From NCBI RefSeq assembly GCF_011806425.1, contig NZ_JAATOV010000006.1, positions 124,001 to 188,000 on the forward strand: a DNA stretch of 64,000 nucleotides, read 5' to 3'. This DNA comes from Thalassospira lucentensis. Lineage in GTDB: Bacteria > Pseudomonadota > Alphaproteobacteria > Rhodospirillales > Thalassospiraceae. Positions within the stretch are counted from its first letter, which is position 1. Every line of letters starts with the position of its first letter. A program made the position numbers and the translations under genes. Below, piece after piece: positions 43,934 through 54,128 of this stretch. Under the pieces are notes generated by a model. The model was not told the DNA's origin, searched no databases, and saw only the letters and a list, made by a program, of their open reading frames with translations.

Positions 43934-45936
43934 TATTCGGCCTCCGTAATCGCAATCAGTTCGGCACCGTCATCGACCTGATCACCTACGCCAAAGAAAA
44001 CTTCCTTGATGGTGCCCGATACGGGTGCGGAAATGGTGTGTTCCATTTTCATCGCCTCCATCACTACAAGCTTGTCCCCTGCGGTCACAGATTGGCCCAT
44101 TTCGGCCATGACGGCAATGATCTTGCCCGGCATTGGGGCGGTTAAGCCACCCCCGGTTCCCTCAACCGCGCCAGCAGCGGCAAGTGGATCAAAGATTTCA
44201 AGCTGGTCGGTGCAACCATCACGGAAAATCGTCAGACGATTGCCGTCGCGCAGAACGGTGGCACGTTTGCGTGCATTGTTCAGGCTGGCGTGGATGGCGC
44301 CGTTCTGATCATGGTCGGCATGGGCGATGATCGCGCTACCATCGGGCATATCCATGACATAGCCGTGATCGCGATAATGGACTTTGACCGCAAGATCATC
44401 CCCGTCATGACGTAAGATCAGGTCATGATGATTGTCGTCGTTAAGTCGGAAACCAGCCGTGCTGTGCCAAGGAGAATAGGGATCGTTGCTTTGTGCGGCA
44501 AAGCGGGCGGCCTCTGCATCCCGGTTGCGCAGGATGTTAAGGGCGGCAAACGCCAATGCGTCGTTATCAGGCTTGAGTGATGCCAGGATCAGATCGTCAT
44601 GATACATCGGAATAAAGCCGGTTTCGACTTCGCCCGCTTCGAACGCTGGATGGCGGGCAATGTTGCCCAGGAAGCGGGTATTGGTGGTGACCCCGACGAT
44701 CTGCACATCATTTAAGGCCGATGCCATGCGGCGCAGTGCGGATGTACGATCGACATCCCACGTGATCAGTTTGGCGATCATCGGATCATAATGGATGGAG
44801 ACTTCGCCGCCTTCGTAAACGCCAGTATCGACCCGCACATGATCGGATTCATGGGGCATGCGCATATGCACAAGCTTGCCGGTTGCCGGTAGGAAATCGT
44901 TCTGTGGGTCTTCGGCGTAAATACGGACCTCAAACGCGTGACCAGTGATCGTCAGTTCGTCCTGCGATTTTGGCAGATGTTCCCCATCGGCAACGCGCAA
45001 CTGCCATTCGACAAGGTCTTCGCCGGTGATTTTTTCAGTGACCGGGTGTTCGACCTGAAGGCGGGTGTTCATTTCCATGAAATAGAATGCACCCGACGCA
45101 TCAAGCAGGAATTCAACCGTACCAGCCCCCTGATAGCCAATTGCCTTGGCGGCATCGACGGCGGCCTTGCCCATTTGGGCGCGCAATTCGGCGCTCATGT
45201 TTGGGGCGGGGGCTTCTTCGATTACTTTTTGATGGCGACGTTGCAGCGAACAATCACGTTCAAACAAATAAACGGCGTTGCCGTGGCTGTCGGCAAAGAC
45301 TTGAATTTCGACATGGCGTGGTTTTGTGATCAGCTTTTCTATTAGGCAATGGTCATCGCCAAAGCTGCTGCCGGCTTCGCGTTTGCAGCTTATCAGGGCA
45401 TCTTTGAAATCAGATGCGTTTTCAACCGCGCGCATGCCTTTGCCGCCACCGCCCGCCGATGCCTTGATCAATACCGGATAGCCGATTTTCTCGGCCTCGG
45501 CCGCAAGGACGTCCGGGTCTTGGTCCGTGCCGTGATAGCCCGGCACGAGCGGCACACCGGCTTTGCTCATGATTTTCTTGGCTTCGGATTTTGATCCCAT
45601 GGCGCGGATCGCACTTGCCGGTGGGCCAACAAAAACACAGCCGACCTTTTCAAGGGCGTCGGCAAATGCCGCGTTTTCCGACAAAAAGCCATAGCCCGGA
45701 TGGACGGCGTCCGCCCCCGATTGGGCAATGACCTCAAGCAAGCGGTCGGTGCGAAGATAGCTGTCTTTGGGGGCGGGGGCGCCGATGTGATAAGCCTCGT
45801 TCGCGGATTTGACATGCAGGGCATTGGCATCTGCGTCGGAATAAACGGCAACGGTCTGGATGCCCATGCGACGGGCGGTTTTGATCACACGACAGGCGAT
45901 CTCACCGCGATTGGCGATCAGAATTTTGCGCGGCAT
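43933..45936 (-). CDS. mccA: Methylcrotonyl-CoA carboxylase biotin-containing alpha subunit
   Basis: 667-residue alpha subunit combining biotin carboxylase (about residues 1-450: [47 protein letters not shown]) and a C-terminal biotinyl domain with [10 protein letters not shown], biotin at Lys630. Start at 45936; the longer frame lies inside the hydratase gene. Placement with hydratase, lyase and beta subunit points to methylcrotonyl-CoA rather than propionyl-CoA as substrate. Confidence 0.94.
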   Translation of the reverse strand: MPRKILIANRGEIACRVIKTARRMGIQTVAVYSDADANALHVKSANEAYHIGAPAPKDSYLRTDRLLEVIAQSGADAVHPGYGFLSENAAFADALEKVGCVFVGPPASAIRAMGSKSEAKKIMSKAGVPLVPGYHGTDQDPDVLAAEAEKIGYPVLIKASAGGGGKGMRAVENASDFKDALISCKREAGSSFGDDHCLIEKLITKPRHVEIQVFADSHGNAVYLFERDCSLQRRHQKVIEEAPAPNMSAELRAQMGKAAVDAAKAIGYQGAGTVEFLLDASGAFYFMEMNTRLQVEHPVTEKITGEDLVEWQLRVADGEHLPKSQDELTITGHAFEVRIYAEDPQNDFLPATGKLVHMRMPHESDHVRVDTGVYEGGEVSIHYDPMIAKLITWDVDRTSALRRMASALNDVQIVGVTTNTRFLGNIARHPAFEAGEVETGFIPMYHDDLILASLKPDNDALAFAALNILRNRDAEAARFAAQSNDPYSPWHSTAGFRLNDDNHHDLILRHDGDDLAVKVHYRDHGYVMDMPDGSAIIAHADHDQNGAIHASLNNARKRATVLRDGNRLTIFRDGCTDQLEIFDPLAAAGAVEGTGGGLTAPMPGKIIAVMAEMGQSVTAGDKLVVMEAMKMEHTISAPVSGTIKEVFFGVGDQVDDGAELIAITEAE

Positions 45937-45937
45937 G

Positions 45938-46750
45938 TTATTTCTTGCTCCAGTTCGCGGGACGTTTTTCCAAAAAGGCGCTGACACCTTCGCGGCCCTC
46001 AATGCTTGCGCGTTGATCGGCAATGCGGTGCGCAGTGTCATCAATCACGGCATCGGAAATCGGTGTGTTGGCGACGGCGTAAATCAGTTCCTTGGCGGCA
46101 TGCATTGCCATTGGCCCGTTTGCCAGCAGGATTTTTGCCATATTATCGCCGTGCGTGATGAGGTCATCACCCGGCACAATGTCATGAACAAGACCAATAT
46201 CCTTGGCGGTTTGGGCGTCAAACCGTTCGGCGGTCAGGAAATATCGGCGTGCCTGATTAACCCCGATGGCCTCAACCACATAGGGGGAGATTACAGCAGG
46301 GATCAGGCCAAGTTTGACTTCCGATAAGCAGAAGCTGGCGCGTTCGGATGCGATCACGATATCGCAACATGCCGCCAAGCCAACCCCGCCGCCAAAAGCC
46401 GCGCCATTGACCAACGCGATGGTTGGTTTTGAGGTAAAGTTCAAAACCTTCATCAGCTTTGCCAGTGCGCGAGAGTCTGCCAAATTTTCGCTGTGGCTAT
46501 AGCTCGCCATGCGCTTCATCCAATTAAGGTCCGCACCGGCAGAAAAGCTTTTGCCTGCACCGGTCAGGATCACAACACGCACCGCCGGATCGGCATCAAG
46601 TGTTTCGATCTTGGCCGTCAGGTCGGCAATCAGGGCGTCGTCAAAGGCATTATGGATATCAGGACGGTTCAATGTGATGCGTGCGATGCCATCGGTGTCG
46701 ATTGCGCAGATGGCGGCATCTGAAATGTTATTGGTGTTTACATTATTCAT
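45938..46750 (-). CDS. Enoyl-CoA hydratase, probable methylglutaconyl-CoA hydratase
   Basis: 270-residue crotonase-fold enzyme. The start at 46750 (MNNVNTNNISDAA) lies eight bases after the beta-subunit gene. The oxyanion-hole segments SAGADLNWMKRM and NGAAFGGGVGLAACCDIV and the SEVKLGLIPAVISPYV strand are present. Position between the two carboxylase genes indicates the hydratase step that makes HMG-CoA in leucine breakdown. Confidence 0.92.
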   Translation of the reverse strand: MNNVNTNNISDAAICAIDTDGIARITLNRPDIHNAFDDALIADLTAKIETLDADPAVRVVILTGAGKSFSAGADLNWMKRMASYSHSENLADSRALAKLMKVLNFTSKPTIALVNGAAFGGGVGLAACCDIVIASERASFCLSEVKLGLIPAVISPYVVEAIGVNQARRYFLTAERFDAQTAKDIGLVHDIVPGDDLITHGDNMAKILLANGPMAMHAAKELIYAVANTPISDAVIDDTAHRIADQRASIEGREGVSAFLEKRPANWSKK

Positions 46751-46757
46751 GACGGCC

Positions 46758-48368
46758 TCACATCCTAAAGACGCCAAACCGGGTTTCCTCGACCGGTTTG
46801 TTCAGGGCTGCGGACAGACCAAGTCCAAGAACCATGCGGGTATCGGCCGGATCAATCACGCCGTCATCCCAAAGACGGGCAGACGCGTAATAGGGATGGC
46901 CTTGTTCTTCGTATTGATCGCGGATCGGCGCCTTAAAGGCTTCTTGGTCTTCTTCGGGCCATGTTTCGCCGCGTTTTTCGGCGGCATCGGCGCGAATTTG
47001 GGTCAAGACATTGGCAGCCTGTTCGCCGCCCATTACCGAAATACGGGCATTGGGCCACATCCATAAGAAACGCGGGCCATAGGCGCGGCCACACATGCCG
47101 TAATTACCCGCCCCAAATGATCCACCAATTAGGACGGTAAATTTTGGGACACTGGCCGTGGCAACCGCGGTGACAAGCTTGGCGCCGTCCTTGGCGATGC
47201 CGCCACTTTCATATTTGCGGCCAATCATAAAGCCGGTGATGTTTTGCAAGAATACCAGCGGAATGCCACGCTGGGCGCAAAGCTCAATGAAATGTGCGCC
47301 CTTAAGCGCGCTTTTGGAAAACAAAATGCCGTTATTGGCAATGATGCCAACCGGATATCCGAAAATGCGGGCAAAGCCGGTGACAAGGGTGGTGCCGTAT
47401 TGTGCCTTGAACTCATCAAAGTCAGACCCGTCGACAATGCGGGCAATGATTTCGCGCACGTCATAAGGTTTCTTGCTGTCGTTTGGCACCACGCCATAAA
47501 TTTCACGTGGATCATAGGCCGGGGCCTGTGGCTTGGTCAAAGTTAGGCCGGGGTTCTTATGCCAGTTCAGGTTTTTCACCACATCGCGCGCAATGGACAG
47601 GGCGTGTGTGTCATCCTGGGCATAATGATCGGTCACGCCGGATGTTTTACAATGGACATCGGCACCGCCCAAATCCTCTGCCGAGACAACTTCGCCAGTC
47701 GCGGCCTTAACCAGTGGGGGGCCGCCCAAGAAAATCGTGCCTTGCTTGCGGACGATGATGCTTTCATCCGACATTGCAGGGACATAGGCGCCGCCCGCAG
47801 TGCAAGACCCCATGACAACCGCAATTTGTGGAATGCCCTTGGATGACATGGTGGCCTGATTAAAGAAAATCCGTCCGAAATGGTCGCGGTCGGGAAAAAC
47901 ATCATCCTGACGCGGCAGGTTGGCACCGCCACTATCAACCAGATAAATGCAGGGCAGGTTGTTTTCCAGCGCGATTTCCTGCGCACGCAGATGCTTTTTG
48001 ACGGTCATGGGATAGTACGAGCCGCCCTTGACCGTCGCATCATTGGCGACAATCACACATTCAACACCCGAAACCCGCCCGATGCCGGTAATGATGCCTG
48101 CGGCCGGGACATCTTCGTCGCCGTACATCCCGTACGCTGCCAGTTGGGAAAGCTCCAAAAATGGAGAACCGACATCAAGCAATTGGCGAATGCGTTCGCG
48201 CGGAAGAAGCTTGCCGCGCCCGGTATGTCGGTCGCGCGCCCGGTCGCCGCCGCCCAGTTTTACCTGCGATATTTGATCGCGCAGATCGGCAACCAGTTTT
48301 TCCATATGTTCGGCATTGTTGCGGAAGTCTTCAGAGCGTGAATTGACCGCAGATTTCAGTACCGTCAT
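46758..48368 (-). CDS. mccB: Methylcrotonyl-CoA carboxylase beta subunit (carboxyltransferase)
   Basis: 536-residue carboxyltransferase subunit with two crotonase-like domains. Marks include [22 protein letters not shown], the acyl-CoA site [19 protein letters not shown] and the biotin-binding second half [20 protein letters not shown] then [19 protein letters not shown]. First gene of the leucine operon. Isovaleryl-CoA dehydrogenase, often first in this operon, is missing here. Confidence 0.95.
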   Translation of the reverse strand: MTVLKSAVNSRSEDFRNNAEHMEKLVADLRDQISQVKLGGGDRARDRHTGRGKLLPRERIRQLLDVGSPFLELSQLAAYGMYGDEDVPAAGIITGIGRVSGVECVIVANDATVKGGSYYPMTVKKHLRAQEIALENNLPCIYLVDSGGANLPRQDDVFPDRDHFGRIFFNQATMSSKGIPQIAVVMGSCTAGGAYVPAMSDESIIVRKQGTIFLGGPPLVKAATGEVVSAEDLGGADVHCKTSGVTDHYAQDDTHALSIARDVVKNLNWHKNPGLTLTKPQAPAYDPREIYGVVPNDSKKPYDVREIIARIVDGSDFDEFKAQYGTTLVTGFARIFGYPVGIIANNGILFSKSALKGAHFIELCAQRGIPLVFLQNITGFMIGRKYESGGIAKDGAKLVTAVATASVPKFTVLIGGSFGAGNYGMCGRAYGPRFLWMWPNARISVMGGEQAANVLTQIRADAAEKRGETWPEEDQEAFKAPIRDQYEEQGHPYYASARLWDDGVIDPADTRMVLGLGLSAALNKPVEETRFGVFRM

Positions 48369-48429
48369 TGTCCAGCTACACCATTTTGTTGCGGGTTTTG
48401 GGCCCGAGTTGAATGACGTTATGGCTGTT

Positions 48430-48458
48430 GTTATGGGGGAAGTTTACGTAAGCGTCAA
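48430..48458 (-). promoter_or_regulatory. Leucine operon promoter with LiuR-like operator
   Basis: On the minus strand TTGACG (48458-48453), a 17-base spacer and CATAAC (48435-48430) form a promoter. The inverted repeat TTGACG-CTTA-CGTAAA (48458-48443) overlaps the -35 and spacer, where MerR-type activators such as LiuR bind. The match to LiuR sites is from memory. Confidence 0.5.
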
Positions 48459-48635
48459 CATTAAATAGGTATTTCAGTACCGAAATTATCCATATGGCCT
48501 GTGGGTTCCCAGCAACACCCGGTTCGAGGCTGTTCTGAGCCGTTTTGTATTGTTCGGTAATCGGGTGCTAGATGGCTGTGCAATGGGGCATGTTAATCCG
48601 TTGACGACACGGATGCTTGCGCTGCTTTGCGCAGA

Positions 48636-49235
48636 TTAGCTTTCGGTTCGGGCAATCCACTGTTCAAGCTGATCAAGGCGGTCATTGCCAAAGAACGGTT
48701 CGCCTTCATAGAAAAAGAAGGGGGAACCAAACGCACCCATTTCGATGGCCTCGGATGTGATATCGCGGGTATGGCTTTTCCAGCGATCGTGTTCCACAGC
48801 GACGCGCATTTCCGATGCATTGATTGAATGACGTGTGGCGGCGGCCAGAACATTTTCAGGGTTGGACATGTCCAATCCATCTGCGAAATAGCCGCGATAG
48901 ATGTCCTTGGCGAATTTGCGCGCCAAGGCCGGTGATTGGGATTCCAGCCAGTAAAATGCGCGGGTGGGCATCAGTGCTGCATAGGGGAATTTATCGGGAA
49001 TGCAGAATGGCGTGTTTTGCGCCCGGGCACAGCGTTCCATGTCGTGGCGGAAATACGGTCCCCTGATCGGTTGATCTAAAAGCGGGGTTTGACCGGTTTG
49101 CTTAAACGCCGCGCCAATCATAAAGGGTCGCCAAAGGACTTTAACACCCACGCGCGATTCGAATTCATCCATCCGTTCTGCCGCGAGGTAGCCGTATGGG
49201 GACGAAAAATCGAAGTAAAAACGGACTTCCGCCAT
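48636..49235 (-). CDS. 2-hydroxychromene-2-carboxylate isomerase family protein (1)
   Basis: 199-residue DsbA-fold, kappa-class glutathione transferase-like protein. The N-terminus VRFYFDFSSPYGYLAAERMD holds the glutathione-serine motif, and RPFMIGAAFKQTG and GVFGSPFF-like AFGSPFFFYEG segments follow. The original family member works in naphthalene degradation, but no aromatic pathway genes are near; a general glutathione-linked role is more likely. It sits alone between the leucine operon and putR. A similar gene lies at 60380-60973. Confidence 0.88.
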   Translation of the reverse strand: MAEVRFYFDFSSPYGYLAAERMDEFESRVGVKVLWRPFMIGAAFKQTGQTPLLDQPIRGPYFRHDMERCARAQNTPFCIPDKFPYAALMPTRAFYWLESQSPALARKFAKDIYRGYFADGLDMSNPENVLAAATRHSINASEMRVAVEHDRWKSHTRDITSEAIEMGAFGSPFFFYEGEPFFGNDRLDQLEQWIARTES

Positions 49236-49359
49236 GTTCCTGCACCTGATTGATTTTAATTGCCATTTCGCAAAAGCTTGGTCGTGCAGGTCTGGTGCCT
49301 GTTTAAACCGTGTTTGATAGTGCCGGTTGCACCATTGAAACGCAATTAAAAACAGATGG

Positions 49360-49833
49360 TTAGGGGATTGAGATGCCCGGGCGGACTTTTACTTCTTCCA
49401 TAACGACATATGTATGAGTCTGGCTAACCCCTTGGACTGATGACAAGCGTTCAAGGAATTCACGGTAGGCATACATGTCTTCAACCCTTAGTTTAGCAAG
49501 ATAGTCAAAGCCACCGGCAACCATGTGACATTCTTCGATTTCGGGCAATTTACGGATTGCTACGGCAAAGACGTCAAAAACATCCGGGGTGGTGCGATCC
49601 AACGTGATTTCGACAAACACCACCAATGATTGGTTTAACTTGCGCGGATCAATGATCGCCATATAGCCGGTGATATAGCCGTTCTGTTCAAGTCGGCGGA
49701 CTCGTTCAAGACAGGGGGTCGGGCTTAGATTCACGCGGCGTGACAGTTCGACATTCGACATGCGGCCATCACTTTGCAGTTCTTTGAGGATCTGCGTGTC
49801 GATCTTGTCGAGGTGCTTTTGATTCTTCTGCAT
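49360..49833 (-). CDS. Lrp/AsnC family regulator, PutR-like
   Basis: 157-residue Lrp-type activator. The start at 49833 gives MQKNQKHLDKIDTQILKELQ, matching the family; the 43 upstream codons lie in the intergenic region. The helix-turn-helix VELSRRVNLSPTPCLERVRRL and the RAM domain (about 75-150, with EECHMVAGGFDYLAKLRVED) are clear. Divergent from putA, the classical putR-putA arrangement where it activates putA in response to proline. Confidence 0.93.
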   Translation of the reverse strand: MQKNQKHLDKIDTQILKELQSDGRMSNVELSRRVNLSPTPCLERVRRLEQNGYITGYMAIIDPRKLNQSLVVFVEITLDRTTPDVFDVFAVAIRKLPEIEECHMVAGGFDYLAKLRVEDMYAYREFLERLSSVQGVSQTHTYVVMEEVKVRPGISIP

Positions 49834-49867
49834 TTTTTGGTCTAAGCCAGTATTAAAAACTATGAAA

Positions 49868-49882
49868 CCATCAAGTTGATGG
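49868..49882. promoter_or_regulatory. Palindromic operator candidate for PutR
   Basis: CCATCAA-G-TTGATGG is a perfect 7-1-7 palindrome in the AT-rich gap between putR and putA, about 35 bases ahead of the putR start and 155 before putA. Suitable for an Lrp-type dimer. Binding is inferred. Confidence 0.5.
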
Positions 49883-50037
49883 ATGATATATCGTATTTTC
49901 GGAAAAAATGGCAGCACATTTTTCTTAAGCGCACTTATTCTTTGTTGCCATAGATGTGCCATTAGGCTCTGGAGACGAAATCACTGTATTGGCGCTCTGG
50001 AAACCGTGGATGCGAACCGCAGGGAGAAATAAGCACA

Positions 50038-53000
50038 ATGTTCCGCACCCAATTGCCTCAACCAAACGAGATCCGGACTGAAATTCGCAATGCGTATCGT
50101 GCCGACGAAGAAGAAGCCGTCGCGCGCTTGATCGAAAAAGCCCGCCTGTCGCCAGAGCAAACCGCACGTGTTCAAGATCGTGCGTATCAATTGGTTGCGC
50201 GTGTTCGTAAGGCCGATAATGGCAAAAGCGGTATTGATGCATTGCTGCATGAATATGAACTGTCGAGCAAGGAAGGCGTCATTTTGATGTGCCTTGCCGA
50301 GGCACTTTTGCGTGTGCCCGACGCGGTAACAGCCGACAAGCTTATTCAGGACAAGTTGTTTGATGCAAATTGGCAAAGCCATCTAGGCCATTCCGATAGC
50401 TTCTTTGTCAATGCGTCGACATGGGGTTTGATGCTGACCGGGCAGGTGATCAAATTTGGCAAGGCGGAAAAAGCTGATCCGGGCCGGTTGATCAAACGCA
50501 TGATTGGACGTTCCGGCGAGCCGGTTATTCGTAAGGCGTTCAACCATGCCATGCGCATCATGGGCCGTCAGTTTGTCATGGGCCGCACCATTGACGAGGC
50601 ATCGGAGCGCGCCAAGGCAAACGAAGAAAAAGGCTATCGCTATTCTTATGACATGTTGGGCGAAGCCGCCCGCACCATGGAAGATGCTGATCGCTATTAC
50701 AAATCATACGAAGACGCCATTCACGATATTGGCCGCGTTGCCAAGGGACGTGGTCCGATTGATAGCCCGGGCATTTCCGTCAAACTTTCGGCCATTCATC
50801 CGCGTTATGATTTTGCCAATTATGATCGGGTGATGAACGAACTGACCCCGCGGTTAAAGCAACTGGCCCTGTTGGCCAAAAAATATGACATTGGCTTTAC
50901 CGTTGACGCTGAAGAAGCCAACCGTCTTGACCTGTCGCTTGATGTGATCGGAACTGTTTTTGCTGATCCCGACCTTGATGGGTGGGAAGGATATGGACTT
51001 GCGGTGCAGGCCTATCAGAAGCGTGCTTATTACGTTCTTGAATGGTTGGCAGACCTGTCGACCAAGGTTGGCCGCAAGATGATGGTGCGTTTGGTCAAAG
51101 GGGCTTATTGGGACACCGAAGTTAAATTCAGTCAGGAAAACGGATTTGACGGTTATCCGTGCTTTACCCGTAAGGCATCGACTGACGTTTCCTATTTGGC
51201 CTGTGCGAAATTTATGTTGTCGCGCCGCGATGCGTTTTATTGCCAGTTCGCCAGCCACAATGCGCACACGGTTGCGTCCGTCCTTGAGATGGCCGGCAAT
51301 GACCGCACATTTGAATTCCAGCGCCTGCATGGCATGGGCGAAGCCCTGTATGAGCAGATCGTTGATGAAAAAGGTGAAAATGTACCGTGCCGCATTTATG
51401 CGCCAGTCGGGAGTCACGAAGACCTGTTGGCGTATTTGGTGCGCCGTCTGTTGGAAAACGGTGCAAATACCAGCTTTGTAAACCGTATTCAGGATGAACA
51501 GCTGCCGATCGAAGAAATGATCGCCGATCCGGTCGAGAAAATGGCGGCCCTTCCGCGTAAAGCCCATCCAAAAATTCCGGCACCGGTCGACCTTTATGGC
51601 GCAGGGCGTGTTAATTCACGTGGCATCGATCTGACCGATACCAATAAGCTTTTGCCGCTGAGTGAAAAGCTGGCCGCGATGCAGGGTAAAACGTGGAACG
51701 CAGCCCCGTTGATTGACGGTAAACTGGTGTCGGGTACGCCGATTGACGTGATGAACCCGGCCAAGCTTGATGAAAAGGTCGGTGACCTTGTGCAGGCAAC
51801 CGAGGCCGACATCGAGGCCGCCGTTGTTGCCGCCCTTAAGGGGTATGAAGGTTGGAACGCAACATCGGGTGCTGACCGCGCGGCGGCCTTGCGCCGTCTT
51901 GGTGATTTGCTTGAAGCGCATATGGACGAGTTCATCGCCCTTTGTCAGCGCGAAGCAGGCAAGCTTTATTCCGATGGTGTTGCTGAAGTCCGCGAAGCTG
52001 TCGATTTCTGCCGCTATTATGCCAACCGTGCCGAAGAAACCTTCCGCGAGGGGGGTGCGCTTGAAGGGCGTGGGGTGTTTGTTTGCATCAGTCCATGGAA
52101 CTTCCCGCTTGCGATTTTCTTGGGGCAGGTGACAGCTGCCCTTGCCGCCGGGAATGCGGTAATCGCCAAACCGGCGGAGCAAACATCACTTATTGCCGCG
52201 CGTGCCGCCGAATTGATCCTTGAGGCAGGTATTCCGGGATCGGCATTCCATCTTGTTCCCGGACCGGGACGTGTCATTGGTAACAAGTTGATCAATGATC
52301 CGCGGATTGCCGGTGTTGCCTTTACCGGATCGACGGAAACCGCACAGCTGATCAATCAGGCCTTGGCGAAGCGCCCGGGTGTTCCGTTGCCGCTGATTGC
52401 GGAGACCGGTGGTCAGAATGCGATGATCGTTGATTCGACCGCCTTGCCAGAACAGGTGGTTCAGGATGCCGTGATTTCCGGTTTCCAATCGGCGGGTCAG
52501 CGTTGTTCGGCCTTGCGTGTTCTGTTTGTCCAAGAAGACATTGCCGACAAGCTGTGTCACATGCTGGTCGGTGCGATGAAGGAGCTTAAGGTCGGTGATC
52601 CGAAGTTCCTTGATATCGATGTCGGACCGGTGATTGACGAAAAATCGCGCAAAACCCTGCAAGACCATGCAGAGCGGATGAAGAAAGAAGCCAAGCTTCT
52701 TCATGCTTGCGATACCTTGCCGGAATGCAAGGACGGTACATTCTTTGCGCCGCATTGCTTTGAAATTCCGTCGATTGACGTTCTGGAACGCGAAGTCTTT
52801 GGGCCGGTTGTTCACGTTGTGCGCTTTAAGGCGCGTGACATGGATAAGATCCTTGATCAGATCAATGCGTCTGGTTACGGCCTGACACTTGGTATTCATT
52901 CGCGGATCGACAGCACCGTGCGTGAAATCTCGCACAAGCTGCGGGTCGGGAACTGCTATGTGAACCGAAACCAGATCGGTGCTGTTGTTGGTGTTCAGCC

Positions 53001-53841
53001 ATTTGGCGGGCAGGGCAAATCAGGAACCGGTCCCAAGGCCGGTGGCCCGCACTATGTCGAACGTTTTGCCAAACCAATTTCTACGGCAAACAGCGCATCT
53101 GACGTTGCCATTGATGATGATCGCGCCCCGATCATTGTGAAAGATGTTCTGTCCAAAGCCGAATATGCCGACATGCTTAAAGCACAGGAAGAATGGCAGG
53201 CGGTTGATGGTAATGCGCGTGTCGGTATTCTTGAAAAGCTGGCATCGAGGCTTTCGGCGTCGTCAAACCAAGAATTGGCTGCGGGCGCAGACCACGTTGC
53301 TGATTTTGCCGCGCTTTCGGAAAATGGCTTTGTCGCGCCAAAACGGATGCCTGGACCAACGGGTGAAACCAACGACCTTTATTGCCTTGGTCGTGGTGTT
53401 TATCTGGTGCAGGCCGATAAGGACGCCGAACCGGCACGTGTGATCCGCCATGTTGGTGCAGCACTTGCGGCGGGGAATGCGGTCATTCTGGCGGGGGACC
53501 ATAAATGGTTCGTGGATCTTCCGGGGCTTGCGGCGGATGCTGGATTGCCCAAGAAACTTGTGAAAGTGGTCGGCGGTAATACGGGCCTTGGTGCCATGTA
53601 TGATGGCGATATTGCCGGTGTTTCGTGCATTGCGTCGCTTGATCGGGTGACATCGTTTAAGCAGCTTTTGGCCAAACGCGATGGGGCGATCTTGTCGTTG
53701 ATTTCTGATAGCGGAGCTGAGGATGATGGTGCGTTGCCCGATGAAGCGTTCTTGCACCGTTTCGCAACGGAAAAAACCATCACGATCAACACCACGGCGG
53801 CGGGTGGTAACGCATCCCTGATGTCGATGGATGAAAATTGA
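50038..53841 (+). CDS. putA: Bifunctional proline dehydrogenase/P5C dehydrogenase PutA
   Basis: Oxidises proline to glutamate in two steps. The 1267-residue protein has an N-terminal helical arm, a proline dehydrogenase barrel (about 180-480, with RLVKGAYWDTEVK and EFQRLHGMGEALYEQI), and an aldehyde dehydrogenase domain (about 560-1020). Its active site shows Glu789 in AETGGQNAM and Cys823 in SAGQRCSALR. The final 240 residues form a degenerate aldehyde-dehydrogenase-like domain, as in type B PutA. There is no N-terminal ribbon-helix-helix, so it cannot repress itself, in keeping with the divergent PutR. GGGAG precedes the ATG. Confidence 0.97.
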   Translation: MFRTQLPQPNEIRTEIRNAYRADEEEAVARLIEKARLSPEQTARVQDRAYQLVARVRKADNGKSGIDALLHEYELSSKEGVILMCLAEALLRVPDAVTADKLIQDKLFDANWQSHLGHSDSFFVNASTWGLMLTGQVIKFGKAEKADPGRLIKRMIGRSGEPVIRKAFNHAMRIMGRQFVMGRTIDEASERAKANEEKGYRYSYDMLGEAARTMEDADRYYKSYEDAIHDIGRVAKGRGPIDSPGISVKLSAIHPRYDFANYDRVMNELTPRLKQLALLAKKYDIGFTVDAEEANRLDLSLDVIGTVFADPDLDGWEGYGLAVQAYQKRAYYVLEWLADLSTKVGRKMMVRLVKGAYWDTEVKFSQENGFDGYPCFTRKASTDVSYLACAKFMLSRRDAFYCQFASHNAHTVASVLEMAGNDRTFEFQRLHGMGEALYEQIVDEKGENVPCRIYAPVGSHEDLLAYLVRRLLENGANTSFVNRIQDEQLPIEEMIADPVEKMAALPRKAHPKIPAPVDLYGAGRVNSRGIDLTDTNKLLPLSEKLAAMQGKTWNAAPLIDGKLVSGTPIDVMNPAKLDEKVGDLVQATEADIEAAVVAALKGYEGWNATSGADRAAALRRLGDLLEAHMDEFIALCQREAGKLYSDGVAEVREAVDFCRYYANRAEETFREGGALEGRGVFVCISPWNFPLAIFLGQVTAALAAGNAVIAKPAEQTSLIAARAAELILEAGIPGSAFHLVPGPGRVIGNKLINDPRIAGVAFTGSTETAQLINQALAKRPGVPLPLIAETGGQNAMIVDSTALPEQVVQDAVISGFQSAGQRCSALRVLFVQEDIADKLCHMLVGAMKELKVGDPKFLDIDVGPVIDEKSRKTLQDHAERMKKEAKLLHACDTLPECKDGTFFAPHCFEIPSIDVLEREVFGPVVHVVRFKARDMDKILDQINASGYGLTLGIHSRIDSTVREISHKLRVGNCYVNRNQIGAVVGVQPFGGQGKSGTGPKAGGPHYVERFAKPISTANSASDVAIDDDRAPIIVKDVLSKAEYADMLKAQEEWQAVDGNARVGILEKLASRLSASSNQELAAGADHVADFAALSENGFVAPKRMPGPTGETNDLYCLGRGVYLVQADKDAEPARVIRHVGAALAAGNAVILAGDHKWFVDLPGLAADAGLPKKLVKVVGGNTGLGAMYDGDIAGVSCIASLDRVTSFKQLLAKRDGAILSLISDSGAEDDGALPDEAFLHRFATEKTITINTTAAGGNASLMSMDEN

Positions 53842-53907
53842 TCTGATGAAGTGGGTACGATGCCGTGTAATCCGGTGATAGTGTGCCCATTCGAAAACGT
53901 TTCTGCG

Positions 53908-53940
53908 ATGGACCGGAATGAAAGTTCCGGTCCATTTTTT
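53908..53940 (+). terminator. Terminator of putA
   Basis: A perfect 11-base stem (ATGGACCGGAA at 53908-53918 and complement at 53925-53935) with a six-base loop and a T-run. Confidence 0.93.
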
Positions 53941-54070
53941 GTGCCGCCGTGCTTATTTCGCGTGCTTGGCGCGGTTTTGCGCTGTCTCGGGCTTTTTTTC
54001 GTCAAAATTCACTGCGATAGATAAGGCTCGGAACAGAGCAGTTGGTATGGCGTTTATCGAAAACATGACT

Positions 54071-54086
54071 GTTCGATGATCCGAAC
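54071..54086. repeat. Inverted repeat upstream of the BON lipoprotein gene
   Basis: GTTCG-ATGATC-CGAAC lies 43 bases before the gene start; possible operator or part of the leader. No regulator is adjacent. Confidence 0.3.
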
Positions 54087-54128
54087 AACAATTGAAATTG
54101 CCCGATGGGCATTATGAGGAGTCCCTAA

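Noticed and set aside
48500-48640. GGTTCGA-like element that might suggest a tRNA T-arm
   Set aside because: No acceptor stem, anticodon arm or D-arm can be built around it.
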